Below, piece after piece: positions 1-7,489 of a stretch of DNA of 11,473 bases. Under the pieces are notes generated by a model. It saw nothing but the letters and a program-made list of their open reading frames with translations. It did no database searches and was not told where the DNA came from. The position numbers were made by a program, and so were the translations under genes. The stretch comes from Tieghemiomyces parasiticus (taxonomy: Eukaryota > Kickxellomycota > Dimargaritomycetes > Dimargaritales > Dimargaritaceae): assembly GCA_027575765.1 (NCBI GenBank), contig JANBPT010001271.1:1-11473 (forward strand), written 5' to 3'. Numbering within the stretch: position 1 is the stretch's first letter; each line of letters begins with the position of its first letter.

Positions 1-374
1 GTCCGAATCTTTTCCTTATTGTGCTTGAGCGACTCGCCCTTCCAGCTGGGAAGTGTCATGACAGACACGGGCCAGACATCGGCTACTTCATTCAGATCCT
101 GGATGGCCTGGGTATCGTCGCCGGTAATGACAACGGAAGCGGCGTTGAAGGTCGGGTTAGAGTAGGTGTGTTTGACTTCGACCTCTATTCCTGACTTGTC
201 CAGGACCTTGGTGATATCGGCCTCTGACATGGTGGTAGCGGAGGACCGTGCAACGGAGTTACGGAAGCGCACGATGTAGCGGTTTGGGACGACGGCTTGA
301 CCGTCAGCGGCCGCGCTAGCGGCGGTCACGGCGGCCAGGAATAGACCATATAAGGAGAATTTGGTGGCACGCAT
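1..374 (-). CDS. Secreted subtilisin-like serine protease (S8 family), N-terminal part: signal peptide plus I9 propeptide; truncated by window edge
   Basis: The frame is open from the ATG at 374-372 to the left edge, giving 124 residues. Residues 1 to about 22 form a signal peptide: a basic start (MRATK), a hydrophobic core (LYGLFLAAV) and an Ala-rich cleavage region near ASAAADG. From about residue 29 the protein matches the inhibitor_I9 prodomain of subtilases: it opens with PNRYIVRF, has the HTYSNPTFNAASVVI strand in the middle and ends with VADVWPV. In this family the prodomain folds the protease, inhibits it and is then cleaved off. The WPV ending resembles fungal Vpr/PoSl-type subtilases, so the missing part should hold the Asp-His-Ser catalytic domain, but none of it is visible. 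The enzyme is probably extracellular or cell-wall directed and degrades protein. The start is supported by the immediately following signal peptide and a purine at -3. The start and prodomain are firm; the subtype is inferred. Confidence 0.85.
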   Translation of the reverse strand, partial: MRATKFSLYGLFLAAVTAASAAADGQAVVPNRYIVRFRNSVARSSATTMSEADITKVLDKSGIEVEVKHTYSNPTFNAASVVITGDDTQAIQDLNEVADVWPVSVMTLPSWKGESLKHNKEKIR

Positions 375-630
375 GGTGCAGTATTAAATGGCGATAGGAA
401 CTGGGCTTTGATGATAGGGAGATTAATGGAACGAGTATAATTCGATCGGTACAAATAAGATTATGTGCTCTGTTGGATATTATTATAATAGGGTTTAGCA
501 AAATCGTTAGAGTGGATGAATAGTCAGCGCAGCGTAGCAACGCAGGCATAAAAAAAGTGTATCATAAATTAAGTAAAAGAAGAATCGTGCCAAGCAGTGG
601 GGCCTTTGCACGGCGGGTATCCTGGAGTGG

Positions 631-637
631 TTTTATA
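631..637 (-). promoter_or_regulatory. Possible TATA box for the minus-strand subtilase gene
   Basis: Read on the minus strand this is TATAAAA inside CTCTATAAAACC, about 257 bases upstream of the ATG at 374. It matches the TATA consensus exactly, but the 5' UTR would have to be rather long. A weaker TATA-like AATTATACTC lies closer to the gene, near 435-445. Neither is tested, and in a region this AT-rich a match by chance is easy. Confidence 0.25.
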
Positions 638-2684
638 GAGTGAGATCAGGTTCATCACGAAGCCCTCGTCCTAAAATAATGCGTAGGTAGCTAGCTGGTA
701 CGAATTGAAAAGCATGGTGGGGACAGGGCGATCATGGTTGCAGAGAAGGTGTCTGTGAAGCATCATGCGACTCCCAGTAATGTGAAAGGAGGGAGTGGAT
801 GGTGTCCGCAATACTGATGGCGATAGGTACACTCCAACGAGGGGTAAGGTTCCTAGCCAGCGGTTCTAGCAAATGGAAGGTTGGAAGGCAACTGAGCCTA
901 CCAATCAGGAGCTAGTGCAGACCAGGTGGTCGTAATCTTCCGTCGGGCCACCGAATAGCGAAATCACCCTTACCTTACAGGGTTAATCTTACCTCCCAGG
1001 GGCTTCAATGATGTTGGATTTTGCTTCGACTCTGCTTGGACTTGGCTAACGTTTGCTTTCCTCGCAATGCAAACCCGAACCCGATCGCTGGCGATGATCA
1101 GGATGAATCAGTCCCCTTAAACTGCCGCCTTGACTACGCTTTACCCAATACTATACGTAACTTTCCGTAACAATTTTCAGGGAGGGGAGTAGAGCGGCAG
1201 ATCGACCGAGTTATTCGTCGCAAGTCTAAGACAACCACTTTTTCTACTGTAGTGGAAGCGAGATGGAACGAAATCCAGAGCCATGGCCTACTCATTTTGG
1301 TTTGGTTTTCATGATAACCTGATTACTGACCAATGGAATTGCTTTCAAGGCTGAAGGGGGGGTGATGCTAGGATGGATTGCCTTGTGGATCCAGGGCTGG
1401 TTGCTCCAATGGAATGGGCAGGACGGCTCAGTTGGTCGTAGGGGGGAAGGGTAAATGGACCAGCGACTGCCATTGAACAGCGGGTGTCAAGGGTTGGGCT
1501 GGTATTATTCCGAAGGCCGTATAAACTAAACTCCGTCCGAGCGGCAGGCAATTGGTCGCAACGCTGTGCCAGGCTATGGGACTCGGCATGGTATCAAGTC
1601 TACATAATGCGAGGATGCTCGTTCTGATTTAACCTAACGAACCCCCATTGGAGGTCATGACCGCATCTATTACTCTATCAACGCTTGCGGGCTACCACCA
1701 CTGAACCAAAGCTGGCCCTGGTCACCAAAAGTTTGATACACTTCCATCATATTTCATCGTATGTAGCACCATCGTGTTGGGTACTATCACTGGGCACGCC
1801 ACCATGTGTGCGTGATAGTCCACCACAGGCGGGCCAAACGGAGGAGTATACACTACCATTCACAGCATGGATCAACCCTATCTTTCTGCCATACCAGCCA
1901 ATCTCACCATGGCTACCTCATACTACCTGGTAACCTAACCGGTCGATTATGCCACAGGACAACCTGTCAACGCCGGCGGTCAGGTAAATCTCCCTGTAGT
2001 GCCAGCGCGATTACATGTGCCTCTCAACCTGGCTCTCTCTGCCCATCAAGTCACCCATACTTTGACCGGTTTGTCTGTGCTGGCAGGTCCGTGTACGCTT
2101 CACCAAGCCAGCTAGGCGGTTGGATTTGATAGTGTATGTTTTTTTAGATAACTAGCTGCGCTCACTTCAAATGGGTTATCTATATTCAAACGGTTCAGGC
2201 GGTTATAGAGCATACAGGTAAGCTGGCAGTGGGCATTGCATATCCATTAATCGAATCGTCGTGACACGCTAACCCAGTTCGGCCAAACTTGCTGCCTGGA
2301 GTAAATCCTAGCCGCCAGCGGTCATGAACTGGAGCGTCACGGCTGTTGCCAGGGTGCTGGGCTGAGAGGTTGTGGGCTGTGCTTTACACATGCAGTGACT
2401 GCTGGCCATTTTTGTCATAGTGGTGACACAGATCGGTGTATTAGATAAGTGCGAGCCCCATGGCCACGTCTCTTGATAGTCATAAATCCTATCGCCCCAC
2501 AGTCTTTGCCTCATCTAGTTACCCTTATTTTTGTACAAAGCGAAACTTCGGCACGCAGGTCTGGTGGTAGTCCTACTAGACTTTCTCTATAGGTGATTTC
2601 CCATGGCGTTTAACGTGGTTCTCGAATGGCACCCTGTTTAGAGTGGCGGCATTTCGGCCTGGGACGACATGGGTTGTCATTAAT

Positions 2685-2694
2685 ATCACGTGAT
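2685..2694. promoter_or_regulatory. Perfect 10-bp E-box palindrome ATCACGTGAT
   Basis: The sequence ATCACGTGAT equals its own reverse complement and contains TCACGTGA, the preferred site of fungal Cbf1-type bHLH factors. It lies about 680 bases upstream of the NOP58 start, at the inner end of the large spacer. Cbf1-like factors control sulphur and methionine genes in yeast and ribosomal protein genes in some other fungi, so a role in a ribosome-biogenesis promoter is plausible. The match is seen; the function is inferred. Confidence 0.3.
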
Positions 2695-2843
2695 TTAACG
2701 GCAAGCGTATGTAAGGTTGGACAGCCCGTATTCCCCTCCACGCCAGTTTTGACTGATGGGTTGGGAAGGCAGAATTTCCTCCTGTCCTGCACGCCACAGT
2801 GTCTTGGTGAGTGGTGCCGAAAAAAACCTCCATTAAGGCCGTT

Positions 2844-2864
2844 GAGATGAAAAAAATTTCACTG
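2844..2864 (+). promoter_or_regulatory. RRPE-like element (TGAAAAAAATTTC) overlapping a GATGA core upstream of NOP58
   Basis: Bases 2848-2860 read TGAAAAAAATTTC, close to the yeast ribosomal RNA processing element TGAAAAATTTT. The preceding GAGATGA supplies the GATGA core that is part of the PAC motif. In yeast, RRPE and PAC drive ribosome-biogenesis genes, and NOP58 is such a gene. The site is about 510 bases upstream of the ATG, further than usual in yeast. A-rich tracts make chance matches common. Confidence 0.3.
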
Positions 2865-2985
2865 TCTTGTGCGGTTGATGACTCCGGTACGGTCCCTCTG
2901 TCGGACTGCCCAAGCGGCCCAGGACGGCTGCTTCGATAGAGATAGGCGACCGCCGAGCTGGCTAACCTACGCTGGTAGCAAGGCC

Positions 2986-3055
2986 AAAAAAAAAGTGAGT
3001 TGACTTTACCTCCTTGACCCGGCCCAGGACATGCGGTGTGGTTTTTTTTTCACTG
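2986..3055. promoter_or_regulatory. Paired poly(dA:dT) tracts (A9 and T9) in the NOP58 promoter
   Basis: There is an A9 run at 2986-2994 and a T9 run at 3042-3050. The T9 run is followed by CACTG, as is the A7T3C tract at 2850-2860 upstream. Tracts of this kind exclude nucleosomes in fungal promoters and often occur in pairs upstream of highly expressed ribosome-biogenesis genes. The tracts are visible directly; the promoter role follows from their place upstream of NOP58. Confidence 0.4.
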
Positions 3056-3220
3056 TTACGGGGGTGTACACGAAGACCTAGTGAAAAGCTCTAGGACCTA
3101 CAGCCCTTGTCGGGCGAATCTGCAACACACCCACCCCCTTTGCTAGGCAACAACCTTCCTTGTAGCGAGTCCGTCTGATTTACCGTACGGCCCGGTTTTA
3201 TTCTGCATAGTGCATTTCGT

Positions 3221-3371
3221 GCCCCCCCGCTTCTCGTCTCGCTATTCTTCCCTCCACGCCTGCCGCCTGCTTCAACCCTCTCTCCCTCATTCGATCCCTC
3301 GTCGTATAGTCCGGCCCTGACCTGCGTTACCCTATTCTGACACTTTACAGCCTTCTTCCCTCATATCCGCC
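3221..3371 (+). promoter_or_regulatory. Pyrimidine-rich leader / core promoter of NOP58
   Basis: The last 150 bases before the NOP58 ATG are strongly biased to C and T on the coding strand, with a C7 run and many CTC, TTC and CCCT blocks. In filamentous and early-diverging fungi such CT-rich stretches typically lie next to the transcription start of highly expressed genes that lack a TATA box, and none is seen here. The ATG is preceded by ATCCGCC, which puts G at -3. Confidence 0.45.
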
Positions 3372-4994
3372 ATGCTCGTGCTATACGAAACCCCCGCAGG
3401 GTACGCCCTGTTCAAGACGCAGAACGATGGCAAGCTGGCCGATCCGGAAAAGATCTGGGAGAGCTTCACCACCCCCGAGCTGGCCAACCAGGCCGTCCGC
3501 CTTCAGGCTTTCCAGAAGTTCGAGAACACCGTCGACGCCCTGTCGGCCTACACGGCCATCCTGGAGGCCAAGGTGCCCGACAGCCTCCAGACCTTCCTGA
3601 GCGAGGCTCTCTCCGCCAAGGAATGGAAGAAGAACGAGCTGGCCGTGGCCGACGCCAAGCTGGGCACCTCGCTGAGCAAGGCCCTGGGTATCAAGATCGT
3701 GTCCGATTCGACTGTGCAGGAACTTTTCCGCGGGATCCGGTCGCAGCTCGAGGCCGTGCTGTCAGGCCTTACCCCGGAGGACCTGTCCGCCATGTCGCTC
3801 GGTCTGTCCCACTCGCTGTCCCGGTATAAGCTCAAGTTCTCTCCCGATAAGGTCGATACCATGGTGGTGCAGGCCATCAACCTGCTAGACGATCTGGACA
3901 AGGAGCTCAACGTGTACGCCATGCGCGTCAAGGAGTGGTACGGCTGGCATTTCCCCGAGATGACCAAGATCGTGAGTGACAACCTCCAGTACGCCCGCAC
4001 CGTGAAGGTCATGGGCTTCCGTACCAATGCCGCCACCACCGATCTATCCGTGGTGCTCCCCGAGGAGATTGAGGAGGACCTCAAGCGTGCCGCCGAGCTT
4101 TCCATGGGTACGGAGATTAGCGACGAAGATATCCTCAACATTCACTACCTATGCGACCAGGTTATCCACCTCACTGAGTACCGGGCCCAGCTCTACGACT
4201 ACCTACGGCACCGCATGCTGGCCATTGCGCCCAACCTCACCACCCTGGTGGGCGAGCTCGTCGGAGCCCGTCTGATCGCCCACGCTGGGTCCATCATCAA
4301 CCTGGCCAAGATGCCCGCGTCGACCATTCAGGTCATTGGTGCCGAAAAGGCCCTGTTCCGCGCTCTTAAGTCCAAGAGCAACACTCCCAAATACGGTCTG
4401 ATCTTCCACGCCAGCCTGCTAGGCCAGGCCGGGGTTAAGTCCAAGGGCAAGATTGCTCGCATGGTGAGCGCCAAGGCTGCCATCTCCGCCCGTGTGGATG
4501 CCCTGGGCGAGGAGGGGACCCCTGAGGTGGGATTACAGAACCGGAGTGCTGTCGAGGCCCGGATCCGCCAGCTGGAGAGCCGGTTCGCCGCCGGTGCCGC
4601 CCGCCAGGACCGTACCAATTTCCCCCGGACGAATGCCAAGTTCGAAATCAAGCCCACCGAGAAGAAGTACGATACCTCACTCGATTCGACTATCCCGCGG
4701 CCCGCGGCCCCGACGCCCGCCCCGGTGGTGGAGAAGGTGGCGGAGGAGACGGCGGAGTCGCCCGCGGCGTCGTCAATGGACATTTCGGAGGAGGAAGTGG
4801 AGGCCCCGGTCGCCGTCGAGAAGACCAAGAAGGAGAAGAAAGACAAGAAAGAGAAGAGCGAAAAGAAGGACAAAAAGGAGAAGAAGGACAAAAAGCGCCG
4901 GCTCGACGACGACGAGGTGGATGGGGTCGAGACGCCCTCCAAGAAGAACAAGAAGGAGAAGAAGGACAAAAAGGACAAGAAGAGCAAGCACTAA
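3372..4994 (+). CDS. NOP58: Nucleolar protein NOP58/Nop5, core of box C/D snoRNP
   Basis: This is a single-exon gene of 540 residues, close to the family's usual 510-530. NOP58 pairs with Nop56 on the fibrillarin (Nop1)/Snu13 scaffold in the nucleolus, where box C/D snoRNPs direct 2'-O-methylation and processing of rRNA. Domains in order are: NOP5NT at about residues 2-66 (MLVLYETPAGYALFK start); a coiled-coil and NOSIC segment at about 160-214 with LNVYAMRVKEWYGWHFPE; and the Nop RNA/protein-binding domain at about 253-402 with GAEKALFRALK (323-333) and PKYGLIFHASLLG (339-351). A Pro/Ala/Glu linker follows, and then a KKE/KKD-repeat tail (484-540), which is typical of NOP58 and absent from archaeal Nop5. 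The start is certain because the family begins exactly with MLVLYETPAGYALF. No intron is needed. The tail is encoded by purine-rich AAG/GAG repeats, so long false frames occur on the opposite strand. Confidence 0.98.
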   Translation: MLVLYETPAGYALFKTQNDGKLADPEKIWESFTTPELANQAVRLQAFQKFENTVDALSAYTAILEAKVPDSLQTFLSEALSAKEWKKNELAVADAKLGTSLSKALGIKIVSDSTVQELFRGIRSQLEAVLSGLTPEDLSAMSLGLSHSLSRYKLKFSPDKVDTMVVQAINLLDDLDKELNVYAMRVKEWYGWHFPEMTKIVSDNLQYARTVKVMGFRTNAATTDLSVVLPEEIEEDLKRAAELSMGTEISDEDILNIHYLCDQVIHLTEYRAQLYDYLRHRMLAIAPNLTTLVGELVGARLIAHAGSIINLAKMPASTIQVIGAEKALFRALKSKSNTPKYGLIFHASLLGQAGVKSKGKIARMVSAKAAISARVDALGEEGTPEVGLQNRSAVEARIRQLESRFAAGAARQDRTNFPRTNAKFEIKPTEKKYDTSLDSTIPRPAAPTPAPVVEKVAEETAESPAASSMDISEEEVEAPVAVEKTKKEKKDKKEKSEKKDKKEKKDKKRRLDDDEVDGVETPSKKNKKEKKDKKDKKSKH

Positions 4995-5804
4995 AGTGCC
5001 TTGTGAGCCTCCCTGGCCGTTTCCACATCTCGCTGGCACGTCTATCTATATTTCTCCTCTGCACCCCTTCTGTCATCCGCCCACCACAAACTCCGCCGTT
5101 GCATGTTTCCAACTATCTCATGTTCTCCCCCTCTACGTTTTTTTCCATAGTTTATTTTGATTTGATTACAACAGCCCAATATACACACCTTGATATTCCG
5201 ACTTTCCAACCTTTTACCAGCAGGAGCGTGCCATAATAAGACAGTTCCGCAAACCAGAGGGGTGGGGCGTGGGCAACTATTGAATCTCAGCTGAACGTTG
5301 GGCTCCAGCGCGTTAATCACGGATAAGAAGGTGATGGACCATCGGTCAGCAGCATCGGGTTCCTGCTAGAGTGACGTCTCTATCGCATCGATTTGGGCTT
5401 ACAGCGTCGTCAATTGCTCGCTTGGCCACCCATTTACATGATCACTTGACTCACTCTCTCGCAACGCGGTGCCGCCCGACACCACTCCTTCTCTCATTCC
5501 TTGACTTTAGCAACCAAGGGCATCGCGCGGTTCAATTTTTTTTAGTTTGTTCATACCTGCGTCACCCCATTCCAACTCCGAGTGATATTCGCTATCAGAT
5601 ACCCCAGAAATGGTAGTCCAATAGCCAACCCTACTCTCTACTCCCCCAGATCCATTCCCCCCTGCTTCCCCGACCCTGCACCGTTTCCTGTTAGCAAGCT
5701 CAAACCGGATCGCCCCGCCCATTTGCTAGCCGCTCCCCTTCCCACGATCTTCGACCTTGCTGAATTCATCCCAATCGTTTACGAATCTCCGACGCGTCCT
5801 GGTC
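4995..5804. other. Spacer between NOP58 and the SAM carrier gene
   Basis: It holds the 3' UTR of NOP58, then the promoter and leader of the carrier gene. No AATAAA is present; the nearest AT-rich 3' signals are TTTATTTTGATTTGATTAC around 5151-5169 and CCATAATAAG around 5231-5240. A TGACGTC motif (bZIP/CREB-ATF type) lies at 5371-5377 and a T8 tract follows TTCAA near 5537-5544. The stretch from about 5600 to 5790 is CT-rich, as expected near a fungal transcription start. No coding region is supported. Confidence 0.6.
5371..5377. promoter_or_regulatory. bZIP (CRE/ATF-type) motif TGACGTC upstream of the SAM carrier
   Basis: The sequence around the motif is GAGTGACGTCTCT. TGACGTCA-like sites bind fungal CREB/ATF and Gcn4-type bZIP factors. 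It lies about 430 bases upstream of the carrier ATG. It is a seven-base match only, so chance is a real possibility. Confidence 0.2.
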
Positions 5805-6836
5805 ATGGAACTTCCCTACCACACCAAGCGGGCCACCATGCTGCAATGTCTGGTGGCGGGTGGAGTGGCTGGCACGGCGGTGGACACGGCACTATATCCA
5901 CTCGATACCATCAAGACGCGCCTACAGTCGCGGGCGGGGTTCCGGGCATCTGGCGGATTCAGTGGTATCTACTCGGGGCTCCTATCGGCGGTGATCGGCT
6001 CGGCCCCCTCGGCGGCGGCCTTCTTTGTAGCCTACGAGTACCTCAAACGCACCCTGACCGGCCGCCTATCGTCTGACCGCTACGCCCCGTTTGCGCACAT
6101 GCTGGCGGCGTCGGGGGGTGAAATCAGCGCCTGCGTGGTCCGGGTCCCCACTGAAGTCATTAAGCAGCGCATGCAGACGCGTCAGTACCGGACCACCTTT
6201 GCGGCCGTGCGGTCTATCGCAGCCACTGATGGAATGCTAGGTTTTTACCGCGGGTATCATTCGACCGTGGTCCGGGAAATCCCGTTCACATGTATCCAGT
6301 TCTCGCTGTATGAGGGGCTGAAGCAGGTGTGGGGCGAGCGTCGAGGTCGACCGGTCGAACCTTGGGAGGCCGCCCTATGCGGGTCCCTAAGCGGCGGTAT
6401 TGCCGCCGCTGTAACCACACCGCTCGACGTGGTCAAGACTCGCATCATGCTCTCATCACGGGTGAGTGTTGTTCAGTGGCTTCTCAAGGCTTCCTGACGA
6501 TGGCGTTAATACCGATACAAGTTGCAATGCGTGGGCGGACATATCCTTACGGTTCCATTCCGAACTACCGCCATCGTACATTTAAAGGCACCATATTTAT
6601 TACTAACGTTATCCCACCTCTTTATCCCACTTATTCAGACCCCCGCCGGCGGCAATCAGACCTACTATAGCGGCGTTGTCGGCACCATCCGGAGGATCGC
6701 GGCCGAAGAGGGCGTCCGGGCGCTCTTCTCAGGCGTTGGACCCCGGACAGTGTGGATCAGTCTGGGCGGCGCAGTCTTTCTCGGCGTATACGAGAAGGCC
6801 AAGAAGACTCTCGTTGACTACCACATTGCCACGTAG
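5805..6836 (+). CDS. PET8: Mitochondrial S-adenosylmethionine carrier (SLC25A26/Pet8 family), two exons
   Basis: Exons are 5805-6461 and 6639-6836, joined in phase 0, giving 284 residues, close to the family norm. The protein sits in the mitochondrial inner membrane and exchanges cytosolic SAM for matrix S-adenosylhomocysteine, feeding mitochondrial methylation, biotin and lipoate synthesis. It has the three carrier repeats with signatures PLDTIK (32-37), PTEVIK (115-120) and PLDVVK (206-211). Stretches diagnostic of the SAM carriers are LVAGGVAGTAVD (16-27), PSAAAFFVAYEYLK, HMLAASGGE (98-106), YRGYHSTVVREIPF (148-161) and the final ISLGGAVFLGVYE. The ATG at 5805 lies just before the first helix and has G at both -3 and +4; there is no room for a presequence and none is expected. 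After the R219 codon the unspliced frame meets a stop within twelve codons, so splicing is required. The family is certain; the substrate follows from close similarity to SLC25A26. Confidence 0.95.
6462..6638 (+). other. Intron of the SAM carrier gene, with canonical TACTAAC branch site
   Basis: The intron is 177 nt, with donor GTGAGT at 6462-6467 and acceptor TTATTCAG ending at 6638. A perfect TACTAAC branch site lies at 6601-6607, about 32 nt before the acceptor. Removing it restores the third carrier repeat in frame (LSSR joined to TPAGGN). Confidence 0.93.
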
Positions 6837-7489
6837 CGAAAGGGTTGTGACGTATCATCCGCGGCCTTGCCACCGGGGTTTTACGGGGACAGTGTCGACC
6901 AGCCGCACACTCCGACCTCAATGGTCCTTAAAATCCGAACATGATCAGTCCGCAGTCTGCGGGTTGATGACATTTATTATTCATTTGCATGGCCATGATG
7001 GCTATAGATAAACCAACCATTTACACTCTATGTATCTATTCTATGTCTGTGAGGTATGGGTAAGGTTTTTACTTTGGCCACCAGGTACCAGGGTTAGGTA
7101 GGAAGTAGCTGACGCTCGTGATCACGCCCCATAATGCGTGCCCAACAGGAGGCGGCGTGGTAATCCACCACGCGCCGCATTTGCGCCAGCCGATAAAGGA
7201 TAGGGCCGCTCAGTTACTTGATAGGTGCCAGTGCAGCTGGTCAGCAGCCTCCCTCCCAATAATTTCCAGTACTACGTGACCTCGTCGGAGCGGCAAACTA
7301 TACGGTTAACCTTCCCCGTCTGCAATGCTTGATGGCTTGTGAACTTGACTACATCACCATTTCTCTTGCACACCTATTTTGGGCTTACTTGCCGCCCTCC
7401 GCCTATTGCCTTCCCACCCCCACTCGCATGCGCCGTACTCCACCATTGACCCTTTGTTCACCGTCTATTCACCCGGAGTCCATCCAGTC
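6837..7489. other. Spacer between the SAM carrier and PAC2 genes
   Basis: The first part is the carrier 3' UTR, with AT-rich TTTATTATTCATTTGC near 6971-6986 as the likely 3' processing region. The second part is the PAC2 promoter and leader, CT-rich from about 7365 onward. A TACGTGAC E-box-like site is near 7273-7280. TTTGGCCACC at 7073-7082 resembles the proteasome element PACE (reverse of GGTGGCAAA) but carries an extra base. No gene is supported. Confidence 0.55.

Larger units (their letters stand above)
375..3371. other. About 3 kb spacer without a recognisable gene
   Basis: No reading frame here is longer than 107 codons and none of the translations resembles a protein family I know. 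The base composition is more balanced and AT-richer than in the neighbouring genes. I looked for tRNA B boxes, 5S rRNA, U6 and a convincing box C/D snoRNA and saw none. The left end must hold the promoter of the minus-strand subtilase, including AT-rich stretches around 476-493. The right end holds the NOP58 promoter. The middle (about 700-2600) remains unexplained. It could be regulatory DNA, a decayed gene or an unrecognised non-coding RNA. Confidence 0.7.

Noticed and set aside
1345..1551. Minus-strand frame whose start contains FSLYGL, as does the subtilase signal peptide
   Set aside because: The shared residues are coded by different codons and the similarity stops after six residues, so a duplicated gene start is not supported.
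1657..2115. Protein-like frame interrupted by several stops, ending in a 58-codon open stretch
   Set aside because: It reads somewhat like a decayed gene, but the number of stops is near random expectation and I recognise no family. A translated search would decide.
3548..4141. 197-codon minus-strand frame inside NOP58
   Set aside because: Shadow of GC-rich coding sequence; no recognisable domain.
4328..4987. 219-codon open frame on the minus strand opposite NOP58
   Set aside because: It is the mirror of the NOP58 Nop domain and the AAG/GAG-repeat tail, giving a Phe/Leu/Ser repeat with no family resemblance.
4492..5160. 222-codon plus-strand frame overlapping the end of NOP58
   Set aside because: An Arg-rich out-of-frame reading of the NOP58 Lys/Glu tail; the codon use and conserved protein are in the NOP58 frame.
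5757..5804. In-frame extension of the SAM carrier from a TTG codon
   Set aside because: There is no ATG, and the family starts just before the first helix, which the ATG at 5805 provides.
5582..6076. 164-codon plus-strand frame across the SAM carrier start
   Set aside because: Out of frame with the certain carrier protein and low-complexity Gly-rich where they overlap.
7073..7082. PACE-like proteasome element (TTTGGCCACC) upstream of PAC2
   Set aside because: It has an extra base compared with GGTGGCAAA, and no matching site is near SEM1. A one-mismatch site at 11275-11283 is 1.6 kb from SEM1.
7379..7489. In-frame N-terminal extension of PAC2 exon 1
   Set aside because: The upstream frame has no ATG; it opens only on a non-ATG codon and is not conserved-looking. 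The ATG at 7490 is next to the conserved start.
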